Source: Salinivibrio socompensis S35 (GTDB lineage: Bacteria; Pseudomonadota; Gammaproteobacteria; Enterobacterales; Vibrionaceae). Taken from it: a DNA stretch of 40,423 nucleotides. This document shows positions 1-8,058 of this stretch, in pieces (within the stretch, counting starts at the first letter, position 1; every line of letters starts with the position of its first letter). Under the pieces are notes generated by a model. It saw only the letters and a list, made by a program, of their open reading frames with translations. It had not been told where the DNA came from and did not search any database. The stretch covers positions 1-40,423 of the forward strand of contig NZ_AQOD01000012.1 in the NCBI RefSeq assembly GCF_000513715.1. Reading direction: 5' to 3'. The position numbers and the translations under genes are program-made.

Positions 1-54
1 CCTTTGGGCCAAGGTCCTTCAGGCCCTCCTTCTATGGGGCCAGTTCCGGGTTGA
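1..54 (+). CDS. Possible 3' end of a plus-strand gene (Gly/Pro-rich tail)
   Basis: Frame 1 of the plus strand is open from the window edge to a TGA at 52-54 and encodes 17 residues rich in Gly and Pro (ending SMGPVPG). It would converge on the helicase gene that ends at 112. No domain is visible and a chance open frame of this length is common, so this is only a candidate. The minus strand is also open here in one frame. Confidence 0.2.
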   Translation, partial: PLGQGPSGPPSMGPVPG

Positions 55-76
55 ATTGTTAGCGGGGAATGGGGGG

Positions 77-90
77 CAATGGTTCCATTG
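77..90. repeat. Short palindrome between gene ends
   Basis: CAATGG and CCATTG form a perfect 6-bp inverted repeat with a 2-base centre, followed on the plus strand by TTT. It lies just beyond the helicase stop codon. It could be a weak terminator or a protein-binding site; the loop is too short for a good hairpin. Confidence 0.3.
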
Positions 91-111
91 TTTCTAAGTA
101 CGTCATCGGTT

Positions 112-2178
112 TCAATTCGCTCGAGCGCTCTTACCCACCAGCGCCCGAAACTTGTTTGCAAAGTCATACTCGGGACGCGAATGACCGACGAAGTCCAGTA
201 CGGTGCAGCACTCCTTGTCCTCGGCTAAACGTAAACCGCGGCCTAGCTGCTGAAGAAAAATGGTTAAACTCTCGGTGGGACGCAGAAACAATAAGGTATC
301 CACTTCAGGGATATCGACCCCCTCGTTGAAAATATCAACCACACAAAGCACATTGACCTCACCGGCGCGCAGCGATTGCTGCTTTCGCTGGCGCTCATGG
401 CGATTGTCGCTGGTCAACACATCCGCATTGAGCTCTTTAAGTGAAAACTGTTGAGCCATGTATTGAGCGTGTTCTTTACTCACACAAAAAGCGAGCGCTT
501 TCATACGCCTAAGATCCGTGATGATCTCGTTCATGCTGAGTAATATCTTATCCACCCGAGCTTGGTTGGAAGTATAGAGATTAGTCAGCTGTGCAATATC
601 ATAGCGGCCACGCTGCCAAGGAATGGTCCTCAGATCGGTATCATCATCAATACCAAAATATTGGAATGGGCAAAGATGACGCCGATTAATCGCCTCTGGC
701 AACCGAATCTCAGCCGCAATGACGCCACCAAAATCCGCGAGAATATCGCCGCCATCGTGACGCTCGGGCGTCGCCGTCAGACCCAGTAGTATTGACGGCG
801 AAAAGTGGTACAAAACTGCTCGATAACTGCTCGCGGCAATATGATGCACTTCATCAATCACAATGTAGTCATAGTAATCGGCGGTGAGATTGAGTGTATC
901 AAGCTGGTTGTTCAGTGTTTGAATCGAGACAAACAACTGGCGGTAATGATCTGGCGCGTGACCACCGACCCATAGTTCGCCAAAGGTGCTGTTACGTAAT
1001 ACCCCTCGATAGGCCGCGCGCGCCTGCTTAAGGATTTCTTCACGATGGGCCACAAATAGAAAGTTAGCATCAGGGTGGGTTTTCAAAAAACGGGCGAAAT
1101 CAAACGCAGAGATCAGTGTCTTGCCTGTGCCTGTTGCCGCCACCACTAAATTGCGAAAACGTTGGTGCGTCTGACGTTCAACCGTCAGCTGCTCCAGGAT
1201 TTCACGCTGGTGAGGGAAAGGGGTCAAGTCGAAGAAAAACGTAGTACCATCTTCTTCACCACTGCGTTGCTGCCGAAGGGCTTGATTCAGTTTTTCGGTA
1301 CTTTTTGCATCCCCATCGAATCGCTCAAATTCATTCGACGCCCAATACGTTTCAAAGGTGCTGAGTGATTTATTGATAATGTGGGGAATTTCCTGCGAGG
1401 TAATTTTGAGGTTCCACTCCAAACCATTCGTCAGTGCAGAATGAGAGAGGTTTGACGATCCGATATAACCGGTGTGATAGCCGGTCTCGCGAAGAAACAA
1501 ATAGCTTTTTGCGTGAAGACGCTCGCGCTCGGTATTGTAGCTTAACTTCACCTCAGTATTGGGTAGACTGGCTAAATACTCCACCGCTTTCGCATCTGTC
1601 GCGCCCATGTATGACGTGGTGATGATTTTTAACTCGCGTCCACTACGGGTAAAGGCTTCCAGCTCTTTACGGAAAATTCTTATCCCTGCCCACTTGATGA
1701 ATGACACCAACCAATAGATTTTGTCTGCGGATAAAATCTCTCTTTTCAGCTCTGACTCCAATGAAAGGCCCGCATTACTGCCACAAAAAAGCTCACTTTG
1801 CGTTAAACCGGTGAGTGGGAAAATATCTTGCACGTAGCGCGCTAAATCAGATGCTATCGGATTCTCAAACTCATAAAGGGCCGTCAGGATTTTCCCCTGA
1901 CTCGCGAGCAGATTATCGTCGATAATGTCTTTATCGTGGATCTGGGTTTTCAGCCACAGCAAGAATTGGTTGGATAGCGTTATTTGCTGAGCTAGGCGAT
2001 CGTCACTGGCGGGCACCGCGTCGAGCACATGATGTAAAACATGCGATAAAAAGCGAGACAACCAAACGGACGCCTCGTTGCTGGTAAGCTCTCGCTCACC
2101 AACATAGAATCGTTCTCGATCAATACGGCTCTCAATAAGCTGCGTTACCAGCTGCTCATAAATTCCGACCTGCTGCAT
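112..2178 (-). CDS. PLD-nuclease-like / superfamily II DEAD-DEAH helicase, C-terminally short
   Basis: 688 aa. An N-terminal region (1-130) precedes a phospholipase D-like domain with an HxK motif at H222/K224 and N243 in GSSNLSHSAL. A superfamily II helicase follows: Walker A AATGTGKT near 348-354, DEVHH at 442-446, TATP at 468-471, and motif VI QQLGRGLRL near the end. By family knowledge this matches the PLDc_2/ResIII/Helicase_C proteins that usually carry a further DUF3427 region to about 1000 aa. Here the protein stops soon after FRALVGK, so that region is missing. ATG at 2178 is preceded by GGAAGGAA. Such proteins are often found in defence or restriction-like islands, but no partner of that kind is recognised here. 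The helicase and PLD calls are firm; the biological role is unknown. Confidence 0.85.
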   Translation of the reverse strand: MQQVGIYEQLVTQLIESRIDRERFYVGERELTSNEASVWLSRFLSHVLHHVLDAVPASDDRLAQQITLSNQFLLWLKTQIHDKDIIDDNLLASQGKILTALYEFENPIASDLARYVQDIFPLTGLTQSELFCGSNAGLSLESELKREILSADKIYWLVSFIKWAGIRIFRKELEAFTRSGRELKIITTSYMGATDAKAVEYLASLPNTEVKLSYNTERERLHAKSYLFLRETGYHTGYIGSSNLSHSALTNGLEWNLKITSQEIPHIINKSLSTFETYWASNEFERFDGDAKSTEKLNQALRQQRSGEEDGTTFFFDLTPFPHQREILEQLTVERQTHQRFRNLVVAATGTGKTLISAFDFARFLKTHPDANFLFVAHREEILKQARAAYRGVLRNSTFGELWVGGHAPDHYRQLFVSIQTLNNQLDTLNLTADYYDYIVIDEVHHIAASSYRAVLYHFSPSILLGLTATPERHDGGDILADFGGVIAAEIRLPEAINRRHLCPFQYFGIDDDTDLRTIPWQRGRYDIAQLTNLYTSNQARVDKILLSMNEIITDLRRMKALAFCVSKEHAQYMAQQFSLKELNADVLTSDNRHERQRKQQSLRAGEVNVLCVVDIFNEGVDIPEVDTLLFLRPTESLTIFLQQLGRGLRLAEDKECCTVLDFVGHSRPEYDFANKFRALVGKSARAN

Positions 2179-2302
2179 TTTTTCCTTCCACGCGATGAGC
2201 CAGTTTCACCTTACAAACCACGGGTTGTAGGCGCTATGAAAGGATCACTTTTCTATACTTTTCAAACAATAGCAATACAGATCTAGGTCACACTCTCATC
2301 TG

Positions 2303-2345
2303 AGGTCTACACAAAGTGACTTCATAGGTAACAATGTGTAGACCT
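2303..2345. repeat. Perfect 11-bp inverted repeat upstream of the helicase gene
   Basis: AGGTCTACACA at 2303-2313 and TGTGTAGACCT at 2335-2345 are exact reverse complements separated by 21 bases. It sits in the 250-base gap (2179-2428) between two minus-strand genes, about 125 bases upstream of the helicase start. No T-tract follows on either strand, so a terminator is unlikely. An operator for a dimeric regulator or a remnant mobile-element end are the alternatives. The rest of the gap is AT-rich and shows no gene. Confidence 0.6.
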
Positions 2346-2428
2346 AAAGGCGGGAATAAAGGCTTTCAACCAATCAAAACTCGACAGTTTTTTTGCTAAC
2401 AACGCTTAGCCTGGGCCACCAAACCTCA

Positions 2429-3556
2429 CTATTTAAGCAAATCACTCAAGCGATTTAACAACGCCTTACGACGGCTATTAGCTGCAACAAAGCGCTTAAA
2501 CCGCTGATCAAAGGACGCAGAATTACCGTGAAACTGGTAGGCTTCGCAAAGCTGATGCAGATAGCGTGATGCCACATCGTAGCCACTGGGGCACGTCCTA
2601 TCTGCTTGCTCGTGCGCTTGCTGCCAGTAGTGATCACGCTGGTTGTAGAGATCTATTAAGGCTTTTTCTTTTTCTGCTTTTTCAAGCGCTAGTTTTTTTG
2701 CAAGTGCCTCGGCTTGTGCTTGCTCAAGCTGTCGTTGTGCGGTCTCAATATAGGGAGCCAACACGTCGGGGATTAACCAATACTGATAGGTTTCGTCTTT
2801 GTTAGCTGGTTCTTTTCGCGTCAGCGCTACGGCTTGGTGACGAGTTAATTGGCCTTGCTCAAATAGCGTACGTAATAGCGTGTTTTTCTCCGCTTCCGTG
2901 AGCGTTTTTAGCCAATCGTCAAACTGAGGCTGGGTGTGTTTGGCTGGGTGACTGGGTTGTTCATTCAGCACCATCGTAAGCGCTTTAACCCAAGGTAAGG
3001 GAGTCGCATACAGCGCAGCAAAAGCCTGTAACCCTTCGCTGAGGCGCTCAAAATCGAATTGGATTAACGGTATCGCGTCAAGCTCCTCCTCATCATTGGT
3101 ATCTAGCGCTTTGAGCCACATAAAGTAAATAAGGCGCCAGTCACCCTGGATTAACGCATTTCGTAAACCGGCTAAATGCAGGAAAAAATCGTCCGCATCT
3201 TCATCATCAAAATATCCGTCATGGTCTTCGATAGAGAAAGTGAGCAATTGCCACCCACCGGTTTGATGAACATTAAAGCCATCGGTTGAAAGCCCAAGCA
3301 TGGCATCCGGTATCGTCCCGGCAGGTAGTTTGATGTAGGCATCCATCGAGCCCCAGTTGGCATAGTAAAAACCGATATCGAAGTGCTTTAGCATGATCTC
3401 ATATGCCTTAGCCTTTAGATCACTAAAGTTATAAACCACCTGGAAAGACGTTGCCGTGATGTCAGCACGACGTGAAATGGCTCTGAGTGCTTGGCGCGCG
3501 TTGCTGTCTAAATACCCATCTACACGCTCGAACCGATAGTATTGATATTCGCTCAC
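2429..3556 (-). CDS. Conserved hypothetical protein, second gene of a SEC-C cassette
   Basis: 375 aa, starting at a GTG (3554-3556) preceded by AAAGGA. I do not assign a function. The N-terminal part (about 1-170) contains YYRFERVDGYL, ALRAISRRADITATSF and FYYANWG, a pattern I associate with uncharacterised bacterial proteins. An acidic patch (DDEDADDF) follows. Residues about 275-320 are an Ala/Glu/Lys/Gln-rich segment likely to form a coiled coil, and the C-terminus is basic (RFVAANSRRKALLNRL). It starts 10 bases after the stop of the SEC-C gene, so the two are very likely co-transcribed. No signal peptide or membrane segment is visible, so a cytoplasmic protein is expected. Confidence 0.75.
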   Translation of the reverse strand: MSEYQYYRFERVDGYLDSNARQALRAISRRADITATSFQVVYNFSDLKAKAYEIMLKHFDIGFYYANWGSMDAYIKLPAGTIPDAMLGLSTDGFNVHQTGGWQLLTFSIEDHDGYFDDEDADDFFLHLAGLRNALIQGDWRLIYFMWLKALDTNDEEELDAIPLIQFDFERLSEGLQAFAALYATPLPWVKALTMVLNEQPSHPAKHTQPQFDDWLKTLTEAEKNTLLRTLFEQGQLTRHQAVALTRKEPANKDETYQYWLIPDVLAPYIETAQRQLEQAQAEALAKKLALEKAEKEKALIDLYNQRDHYWQQAHEQADRTCPSGYDVASRYLHQLCEAYQFHGNSASFDQRFKRFVAANSRRKALLNRLSDLLK

Positions 3557-3566
3557 GATGTCCTTT

Positions 3567-4571
3567 TTATACGTTAATGGTGAACTGAAAGGTTTGCTCT
3601 AATAGCGGCTGAGCCTGAACGGTTATCGCGATGCGCTCGCCGTTTATAAAACGCCTTGGATCCATCGTCACAAATCCCCAAAACTGCAAAAAGCGCTCAA
3701 TAAATCGCGTTTCGATGAGTCCGCTTAACAACGCTTCCGGCGGGGCATAATCGTCCGCTGGGAATGCGGTTAGCACATCGGGGAAGGCAATCATCACTTC
3801 TTGAACAAGCTGGTCGACGCTGTGATGTGCTTGTATGCGCCACAACATAAATACCCCAAAGGTGCGCAAATCGACATCGCATTCAAAGCTATCTAAATAT
3901 CCCCAATTATATTTACTGATTGCAGCTTCTAACATCGGTTTAAAGAACGCTTGTATACCCAGTTCTTGATACTGTTTTTGCGCGGATTTTTTCACATGAT
4001 AACGGCCGCTGCGTCGGTAGATAATACCGCTAATTTCGGCCAGCACTCGGGTGTAGTGCAAGGCATTAAATTTATCTTCGTTACTGCCCGCAAACTCGCT
4101 GATACTGATGTTGCGTTGGTATTGAGCAACAGAAAACTCAGGCAATAATTCACTGGCCTGTTTGACTAACTTTGCGGGTAAATTGCCTTTGCTGGTGGCT
4201 TTAAATGCGCCTTCGTGTGCCAGGGCTTCATCTAAAATGAGGGCCAAATAGCGCATCACCGGGCTAGCAGAAAGATTGTCTGGTGTGTTGACGCTTACCC
4301 AATGCAATTGATCAAACGGTGCATAAAGCCAATTGGCCATTTGCGTTGGCGTCACGCCACAAAAATCAGGATGGGGTTGATTATTACGATCCTGCACTGT
4401 GTGCTGTAAAGCGGTATTGAGGTCATCAATGCTCATATTTGGGTTCATCGCCAGCATCGCTGCCGCGTCATCAAACACTTGGGCATGCTGCTGGGATACG
4501 CTGTTCATACAACAACGCTTATATTTTTTACCGCTGCCACAGTGGCAAGGATCGTTACGACCGAGTTTCAT
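3567..4571 (-). CDS. SEC-C zinc-motif protein of unknown function
   Basis: 334 aa. The first 25 residues form a SEC-C motif (RNDPCHCGSGKKYKRCC, with C9, C11, C20 and C21), known as a zinc-binding tail in SecA and in many unrelated proteins, where it supports protein interaction. The remaining 310 residues match nothing I can name; they look soluble and mixed alpha/beta. ATG at 4571 has GAGG six bases upstream. It is the first gene of a two-gene unit with 2429-3556. A SEC-C motif at the very N-terminus rather than the C-terminus is noteworthy. The function is not inferred. Confidence 0.75.
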   Translation of the reverse strand: MKLGRNDPCHCGSGKKYKRCCMNSVSQQHAQVFDDAAAMLAMNPNMSIDDLNTALQHTVQDRNNQPHPDFCGVTPTQMANWLYAPFDQLHWVSVNTPDNLSASPVMRYLALILDEALAHEGAFKATSKGNLPAKLVKQASELLPEFSVAQYQRNISISEFAGSNEDKFNALHYTRVLAEISGIIYRRSGRYHVKKSAQKQYQELGIQAFFKPMLEAAISKYNWGYLDSFECDVDLRTFGVFMLWRIQAHHSVDQLVQEVMIAFPDVLTAFPADDYAPPEALLSGLIETRFIERFLQFWGFVTMDPRRFINGERIAITVQAQPLLEQTFQFTINV

Positions 4572-4658
4572 TACTGACCTCTTGTAGTGTTAGAAAAAGC
4601 GCTGTGTTTTCCTGTTTTCAATGACGCTATGCTGCCACCAAATTCAACGGTTGCCACA

Positions 4659-5531
4659 TCAGTCGGCATCGGGTCTAGTATTCGGTACCAGCCACTCCGG
4701 TGACTCATCAGCAGGTTTGTGCGCCAACTCCGCGTCGGTTAAGCGGGCATAGATTTCAATCGGCGTACCATCGGGATCGATCAGCCACAGCGCATGTCGT
4801 CGCGCGCCCTTCCAGATGGTCCGCGGTCGCGTTTCAATCGATGCGCCAAAGGCGACGGCCTGATGATAGGCGGCAATCACGGCGTCTCGGTCGGCCACTT
4901 CGATGCCCAAAGGATAGAGCGTGTTGTGATGCAACGTTTTGCCGTCTGGCACCAACAGGCTAACCCTAAGGTTCAGATCATCGCGAACAAAGGTCGCATC
5001 ACGATGCGTCCATTCTTTAGGCCAGGTATTCAACAGCCAGGCATAAAAACGTACACTGCTCGGAAGATCATGAACACATATGCTGCCATGAAACGTTTGC
5101 GCCAAAGGACTGGGTGGCATATCGAGTAATCCGGACAGCACCGCAATACGGGCCTTGATCTGATCGCGAGCGGTGCGAAAGCGTTCAAGGCTTTCTTCAC
5201 GAGTCCCTTCGTTCGTCTCCTTGGCCGGATCGCTAATTGGCCAGTGCAGGCGCTTTACCTTACCAAGCAGAACCGGGCACACTTCTTCGGCACACAAGGT
5301 GACCACAATGTCGATAGTCGCTGGGTCGATGGTGTCCACCGATTTGCTCTGTTGCTGGCTGATATCGATGCCGATTTCTGCCATGACCGCGATGCCGTGC
5401 GGGTTAACCTGCGATGGCTGGGATCCGGCGCTCATCACCTCGCCATTTTCGCCCAGCAATTGCCTTGCTAGGCCTTCAGCCATTTGACTGCGGGCTGAGT
5501 TAGACACACATAAAAACAGAATTCGGGTCAT
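4659..5531 (-). CDS. Fusion of thioredoxin-type arsenate reductase (ArsC) with a VOC/glyoxalase-like domain
   Basis: 290 aa. Residues 1-135 are a low-molecular-weight phosphatase-fold arsenate reductase. The catalytic loop CVSNSAR begins at C8, candidate resolving cysteines are C80 and C85 in TLCAEEVC, and HWPISDPA is the family signature near 96-103. This domain reduces arsenate to arsenite using thioredoxin. Residues about 144-290 form a VOC-fold domain ([10 protein letters not shown] to IEIYARLT). Possible metal ligands are H148 and E259. The paired cysteines of the ArsI C-As lyase are not visible, so organoarsenical cleavage is not supported. It is the third gene of the arsD-arsA unit, with a start preceded by AAGGA and a 27-base gap from arsA. 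The ArsC half is certain; the role of the VOC half is open. Confidence 0.88.
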   Translation of the reverse strand: MTRILFLCVSNSARSQMAEGLARQLLGENGEVMSAGSQPSQVNPHGIAVMAEIGIDISQQQSKSVDTIDPATIDIVVTLCAEEVCPVLLGKVKRLHWPISDPAKETNEGTREESLERFRTARDQIKARIAVLSGLLDMPPSPLAQTFHGSICVHDLPSSVRFYAWLLNTWPKEWTHRDATFVRDDLNLRVSLLVPDGKTLHHNTLYPLGIEVADRDAVIAAYHQAVAFGASIETRPRTIWKGARRHALWLIDPDGTPIEIYARLTDAELAHKPADESPEWLVPNTRPDAD

Positions 5532-5558
5532 AGCGGTTCCTTAAGGTGCCCTCTTTGT

Positions 5559-7313
5559 TTATTTCCGTTCTGCTGAGCGCCCGATCAGCGCACGCAATTT
5601 CGTGGCCCCGACCGGATCATCCGCCAACATCGGAACGACTGAATAGCGGGCACTCAGGGTTTCTTCGACTCGGATAATCTCGGGGACTTCGGTTCCAGCC
5701 CGAGAGACCAGTAGCGGGTGACAGGTATCAGTCGCGGCTAGGCTAGCGTTAACTACCCAAGCATAAGGCGTGATCTCCGCTCTTTTCAAGTCATCCTGTA
5801 GGCGGGCAGCTTCCAGCACCGGGGTAGCTTCTGGCAAGGTCACGATCAGTACCTTGGTTTGTGCCGGATCCTGTAGGCGCATCATCGGTGTCACCATATG
5901 TGCACTGGTTTTCTCGGCATGACGCATGATGTCTCGGTGGTACGAGCCGGTGGCATCCAGCAGTAACAGTGTATGTCCGGTCGGAGCGGTATCTATAATC
6001 ACGAATTTACGCCCCGCTTCTCTTATCGTTTTGGAAAAGGCCTGAAACACTGCAATTTCCTCGGTGCAGGGAGATCGCAGATCCTCCTCCAGCATTTTGC
6101 GGCCCTCGGCATCCAAACTCGCCCCACGGGTTGCCATAATGTGATCGCGGTAAACCTGGGTTTCTACCTCAGGGTCAATGCGGCTGACAGTCAAGTTATC
6201 GACATCACCCGCAAGCGTTTCGGTTAGGTGGGCCGCTGGGTCGATGGTGGTCAGTAATACCTCGTGGCCACGGGCGGCCAGCTCTACGGCAACGGCCGCT
6301 GCAATAGTCGTTTTGCCTACCCCGCCTTTGCCCATGGTCATCACCAAGCCTTTACCGTCGGCCTCAATGTCGTCAACCAGGTGGAACAGGGGTGGCAGAT
6401 TATCCAGCGCGCTCCGAGTAGGTTGGGAGTGCAGAGTTTCAATCGGCTGATTCATACGCCGCAACGCATCTAACCCCACCAGATTTTCCGGGCGCAGGTA
6501 GAAGTGACTTTGCGGTAACCCCGCGAGCGCTGAGTCGGCCTTTTCCACGGCGGTGCGTTCACGCTCAATCATGCTCGCGGCTAAGGCATCATTCGACGTT
6601 TCTGCTGGCATCATGCCGTTAACAGCGAGATGCTGATTAAGGATGCCGATATCAGCCAGCTCCCGGTGAGTGCGCGTGGCTTCAAGCATTGAGCTTGTCC
6701 GAGGTCGAGCCACCAAAACCAGGCGAGTCAGATCCGGATCAGAAAGACTTTGCACAGCCGCAGCGTAGCGTTCACGCTGTTTATCCAGCCCAGCCAGTGG
6801 CCCCAGGCAGGAAGCATCGCCGCCAGTTTCCAAGAATCCGCTCCAGGCCCCCGGTAGCTTGAGCAGTCGGATGGTGTGGCCGGTGGGCGCGGTGTCGAAA
6901 ATAATATGATCGTAGCGCTCAGTCAGTGCCGCATCCGTCAATAGCGCAGTGAATTCATCAAAGGCTGCAATCTCAGTGGTGCAAGCACCCGACAACTGTT
7001 CTTGGATGCTGGCGACGGCTTTCTCCGGCAGGCTGGCCCGTATCGGACCAAGGATCCGCTCACGATAATCTTCCGCCGCCGCTTCGGGATCAATTTCCAG
7101 AGCTTCGAGCCCGGGCACATTGGCAATCGGCTTAATGTGGTTGCCAATACGGGTGTCGAATACCTGACCCACGTTAGACGCCGGATCGGTGCTTACCAGC
7201 AATACTTTTTGCCCCAAATCGGCAAGATTAACAGAAGTTGCACAAGCCAGAGAGGTTTTACCAACGCCCCCTTTGCCGGTGAAAAATAAAAATTTAGGCA
7301 GGTTTTTAAACAT
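5559..7313 (-). CDS. arsA: ArsA arsenite-stimulated ATPase (two-domain)
   Basis: 584 aa, the usual length. Two tandem nucleotide-binding halves are present, each with a deviant Walker A (GKGGVGKT near 13-20 and 328-335) and a DTAPTGHT switch. The three arsenite-binding cysteines of the family have counterparts at about C111 (ACTTEIA), C169 (DASCLGP) and C416 (SPCTEEI). ArsA normally energises an ArsB or Acr3 membrane pump; no pump gene is in this window. The start at 7313 has AGGA upstream and lies 11 bases past arsD. By eye the ars genes look more GC-rich than the helicase/SEC-C genes beside them, which would fit acquisition by transfer. Confidence 0.95.
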   Translation of the reverse strand: MFKNLPKFLFFTGKGGVGKTSLACATSVNLADLGQKVLLVSTDPASNVGQVFDTRIGNHIKPIANVPGLEALEIDPEAAAEDYRERILGPIRASLPEKAVASIQEQLSGACTTEIAAFDEFTALLTDAALTERYDHIIFDTAPTGHTIRLLKLPGAWSGFLETGGDASCLGPLAGLDKQRERYAAAVQSLSDPDLTRLVLVARPRTSSMLEATRTHRELADIGILNQHLAVNGMMPAETSNDALAASMIERERTAVEKADSALAGLPQSHFYLRPENLVGLDALRRMNQPIETLHSQPTRSALDNLPPLFHLVDDIEADGKGLVMTMGKGGVGKTTIAAAVAVELAARGHEVLLTTIDPAAHLTETLAGDVDNLTVSRIDPEVETQVYRDHIMATRGASLDAEGRKMLEEDLRSPCTEEIAVFQAFSKTIREAGRKFVIIDTAPTGHTLLLLDATGSYHRDIMRHAEKTSAHMVTPMMRLQDPAQTKVLIVTLPEATPVLEAARLQDDLKRAEITPYAWVVNASLAATDTCHPLLVSRAGTEVPEIIRVEETLSARYSVVPMLADDPVGATKLRALIGRSAERK

Positions 7314-7324
7314 TCAGGCTATCC

Positions 7325-7699
7325 TTAGCAGCAAGTACTTTTCGTGTTTGAAGCGCCACAGGAGGTGGCGGGAGCGGCGGTAGCCTGATCCTCAAACGGC
7401 AGATTGCTCAAGGCGGCCATTTCCTTACGGTCTGGGTAGCGCGCTTTGGAAACCATCTTACCGTCTACCAGGATGGCCGGAAGATCATCACCGCCCGACG
7501 TCTGCATCAATACGTTTATTTCCTCGTTCATTGTGAACGCGGTGGGTTCCTGGCTCAGGTTAATTCGCCGCACAGTGACGCCTTGGCTTTTCAGCCAGTC
7601 CAAATCAGCGGCAAAGGTTATCAGCTGTTGTTCGACATCGGTGCCACAAATGCCAGTTGAGCAACACATGGGGGGATCATAAACGGTAACTGTGGTCAT
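7325..7699 (-). CDS. arsD: ArsD arsenic metallochaperone
   Basis: 124 aa. The N-terminus has the ArsD signature DPPMCCSTGICG, with C12, C13 and C18 in the positions that bind arsenite and pass it to ArsA. A C-terminal STCC cysteine pair also matches the family. The thioredoxin-like body is otherwise normal. It is the first gene of the arsD-arsA-arsC/VOC unit; AAGGCGAC precedes ATG 7699. ArsD can act as a weak secondary repressor, but no arsR lies upstream, so control is unclear. Confidence 0.95.
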   Translation of the reverse strand: MTTVTVYDPPMCCSTGICGTDVEQQLITFAADLDWLKSQGVTVRRINLSQEPTAFTMNEEINVLMQTSGGDDLPAILVDGKMVSKARYPDRKEMAALSNLPFEDQATAAPATSCGASNTKSTCC

Positions 7700-8058
7700 T
7701 TTTGTCGCCTTTTTTCATATCAAGGGTACGCATCAACTGCTTTCTGCAAAAACAGAAAAATCATTACAATCAATGCAAATCAGCGAATGATGAGATCGCT
7801 CGCTTCTGTTTTATTTTGTCCGAACATCGACAACTCACGGCTCTGCGGCGCACCATCGCGCTGTTGCTCTTACTCTAACCACAACAGACGATTAAGCTGG
7901 GAGGTGCCTGAAAATACTTGGAAATATCGATCAAACATTCTGATATACGGTTATCCATATGTCATAATATTCAAAGATTGGACGAAGTCGTACAGTATGT
8001 CAATATCCTTACACTCAGGTATTGACCACCGCCCCTCTCATTAGACAGGGGCGTGCAC
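7700..8058. other. Intergenic region upstream of arsD; no gene seen
   Basis: This 359-base AT-rich gap separates the peptide-importer operon from arsD. I looked for an arsR gene or remnant on the minus strand and found only short broken frames. Candidate operators are TTTCTG-N6-CAGAAA at 7741-7758, a perfect 6-bp repeat, and an imperfect ATATGG/CCGTAT-type repeat near 7943-7960. A minus-strand TTGACA at 7998-8003 could be a -35 box, but I see no convincing -10 at the right distance. Confidence 0.5.
8030..8053 (-). terminator. Hairpin after the peptide-importer operon
   Basis: CGCCCCT (8030-8036) and AGGGGCG (8047-8053) form a 7-bp GC-rich stem with a 10-base loop just past the last gene of the operon. 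There is no T-tract on the minus strand, so it may be a weak or factor-assisted terminator, or an RNA-stabilising hairpin. Confidence 0.45.

Noticed and set aside
50-70. GTTAGC-like string resembling an integron attC core
   Set aside because: There is no matching partner core or folded cassette structure, and the string departs from the GTTRRRY rule.
7780-8020. Possible arsR remnant upstream of arsD
   Set aside because: All minus-strand frames are short and broken, and no cysteine motif or winged helix is visible.
7787-8044. Plus-strand open frame of 85 codons in the arsD upstream gap
   Set aside because: There is no ribosome-binding site, the composition is odd and no family pattern is visible.
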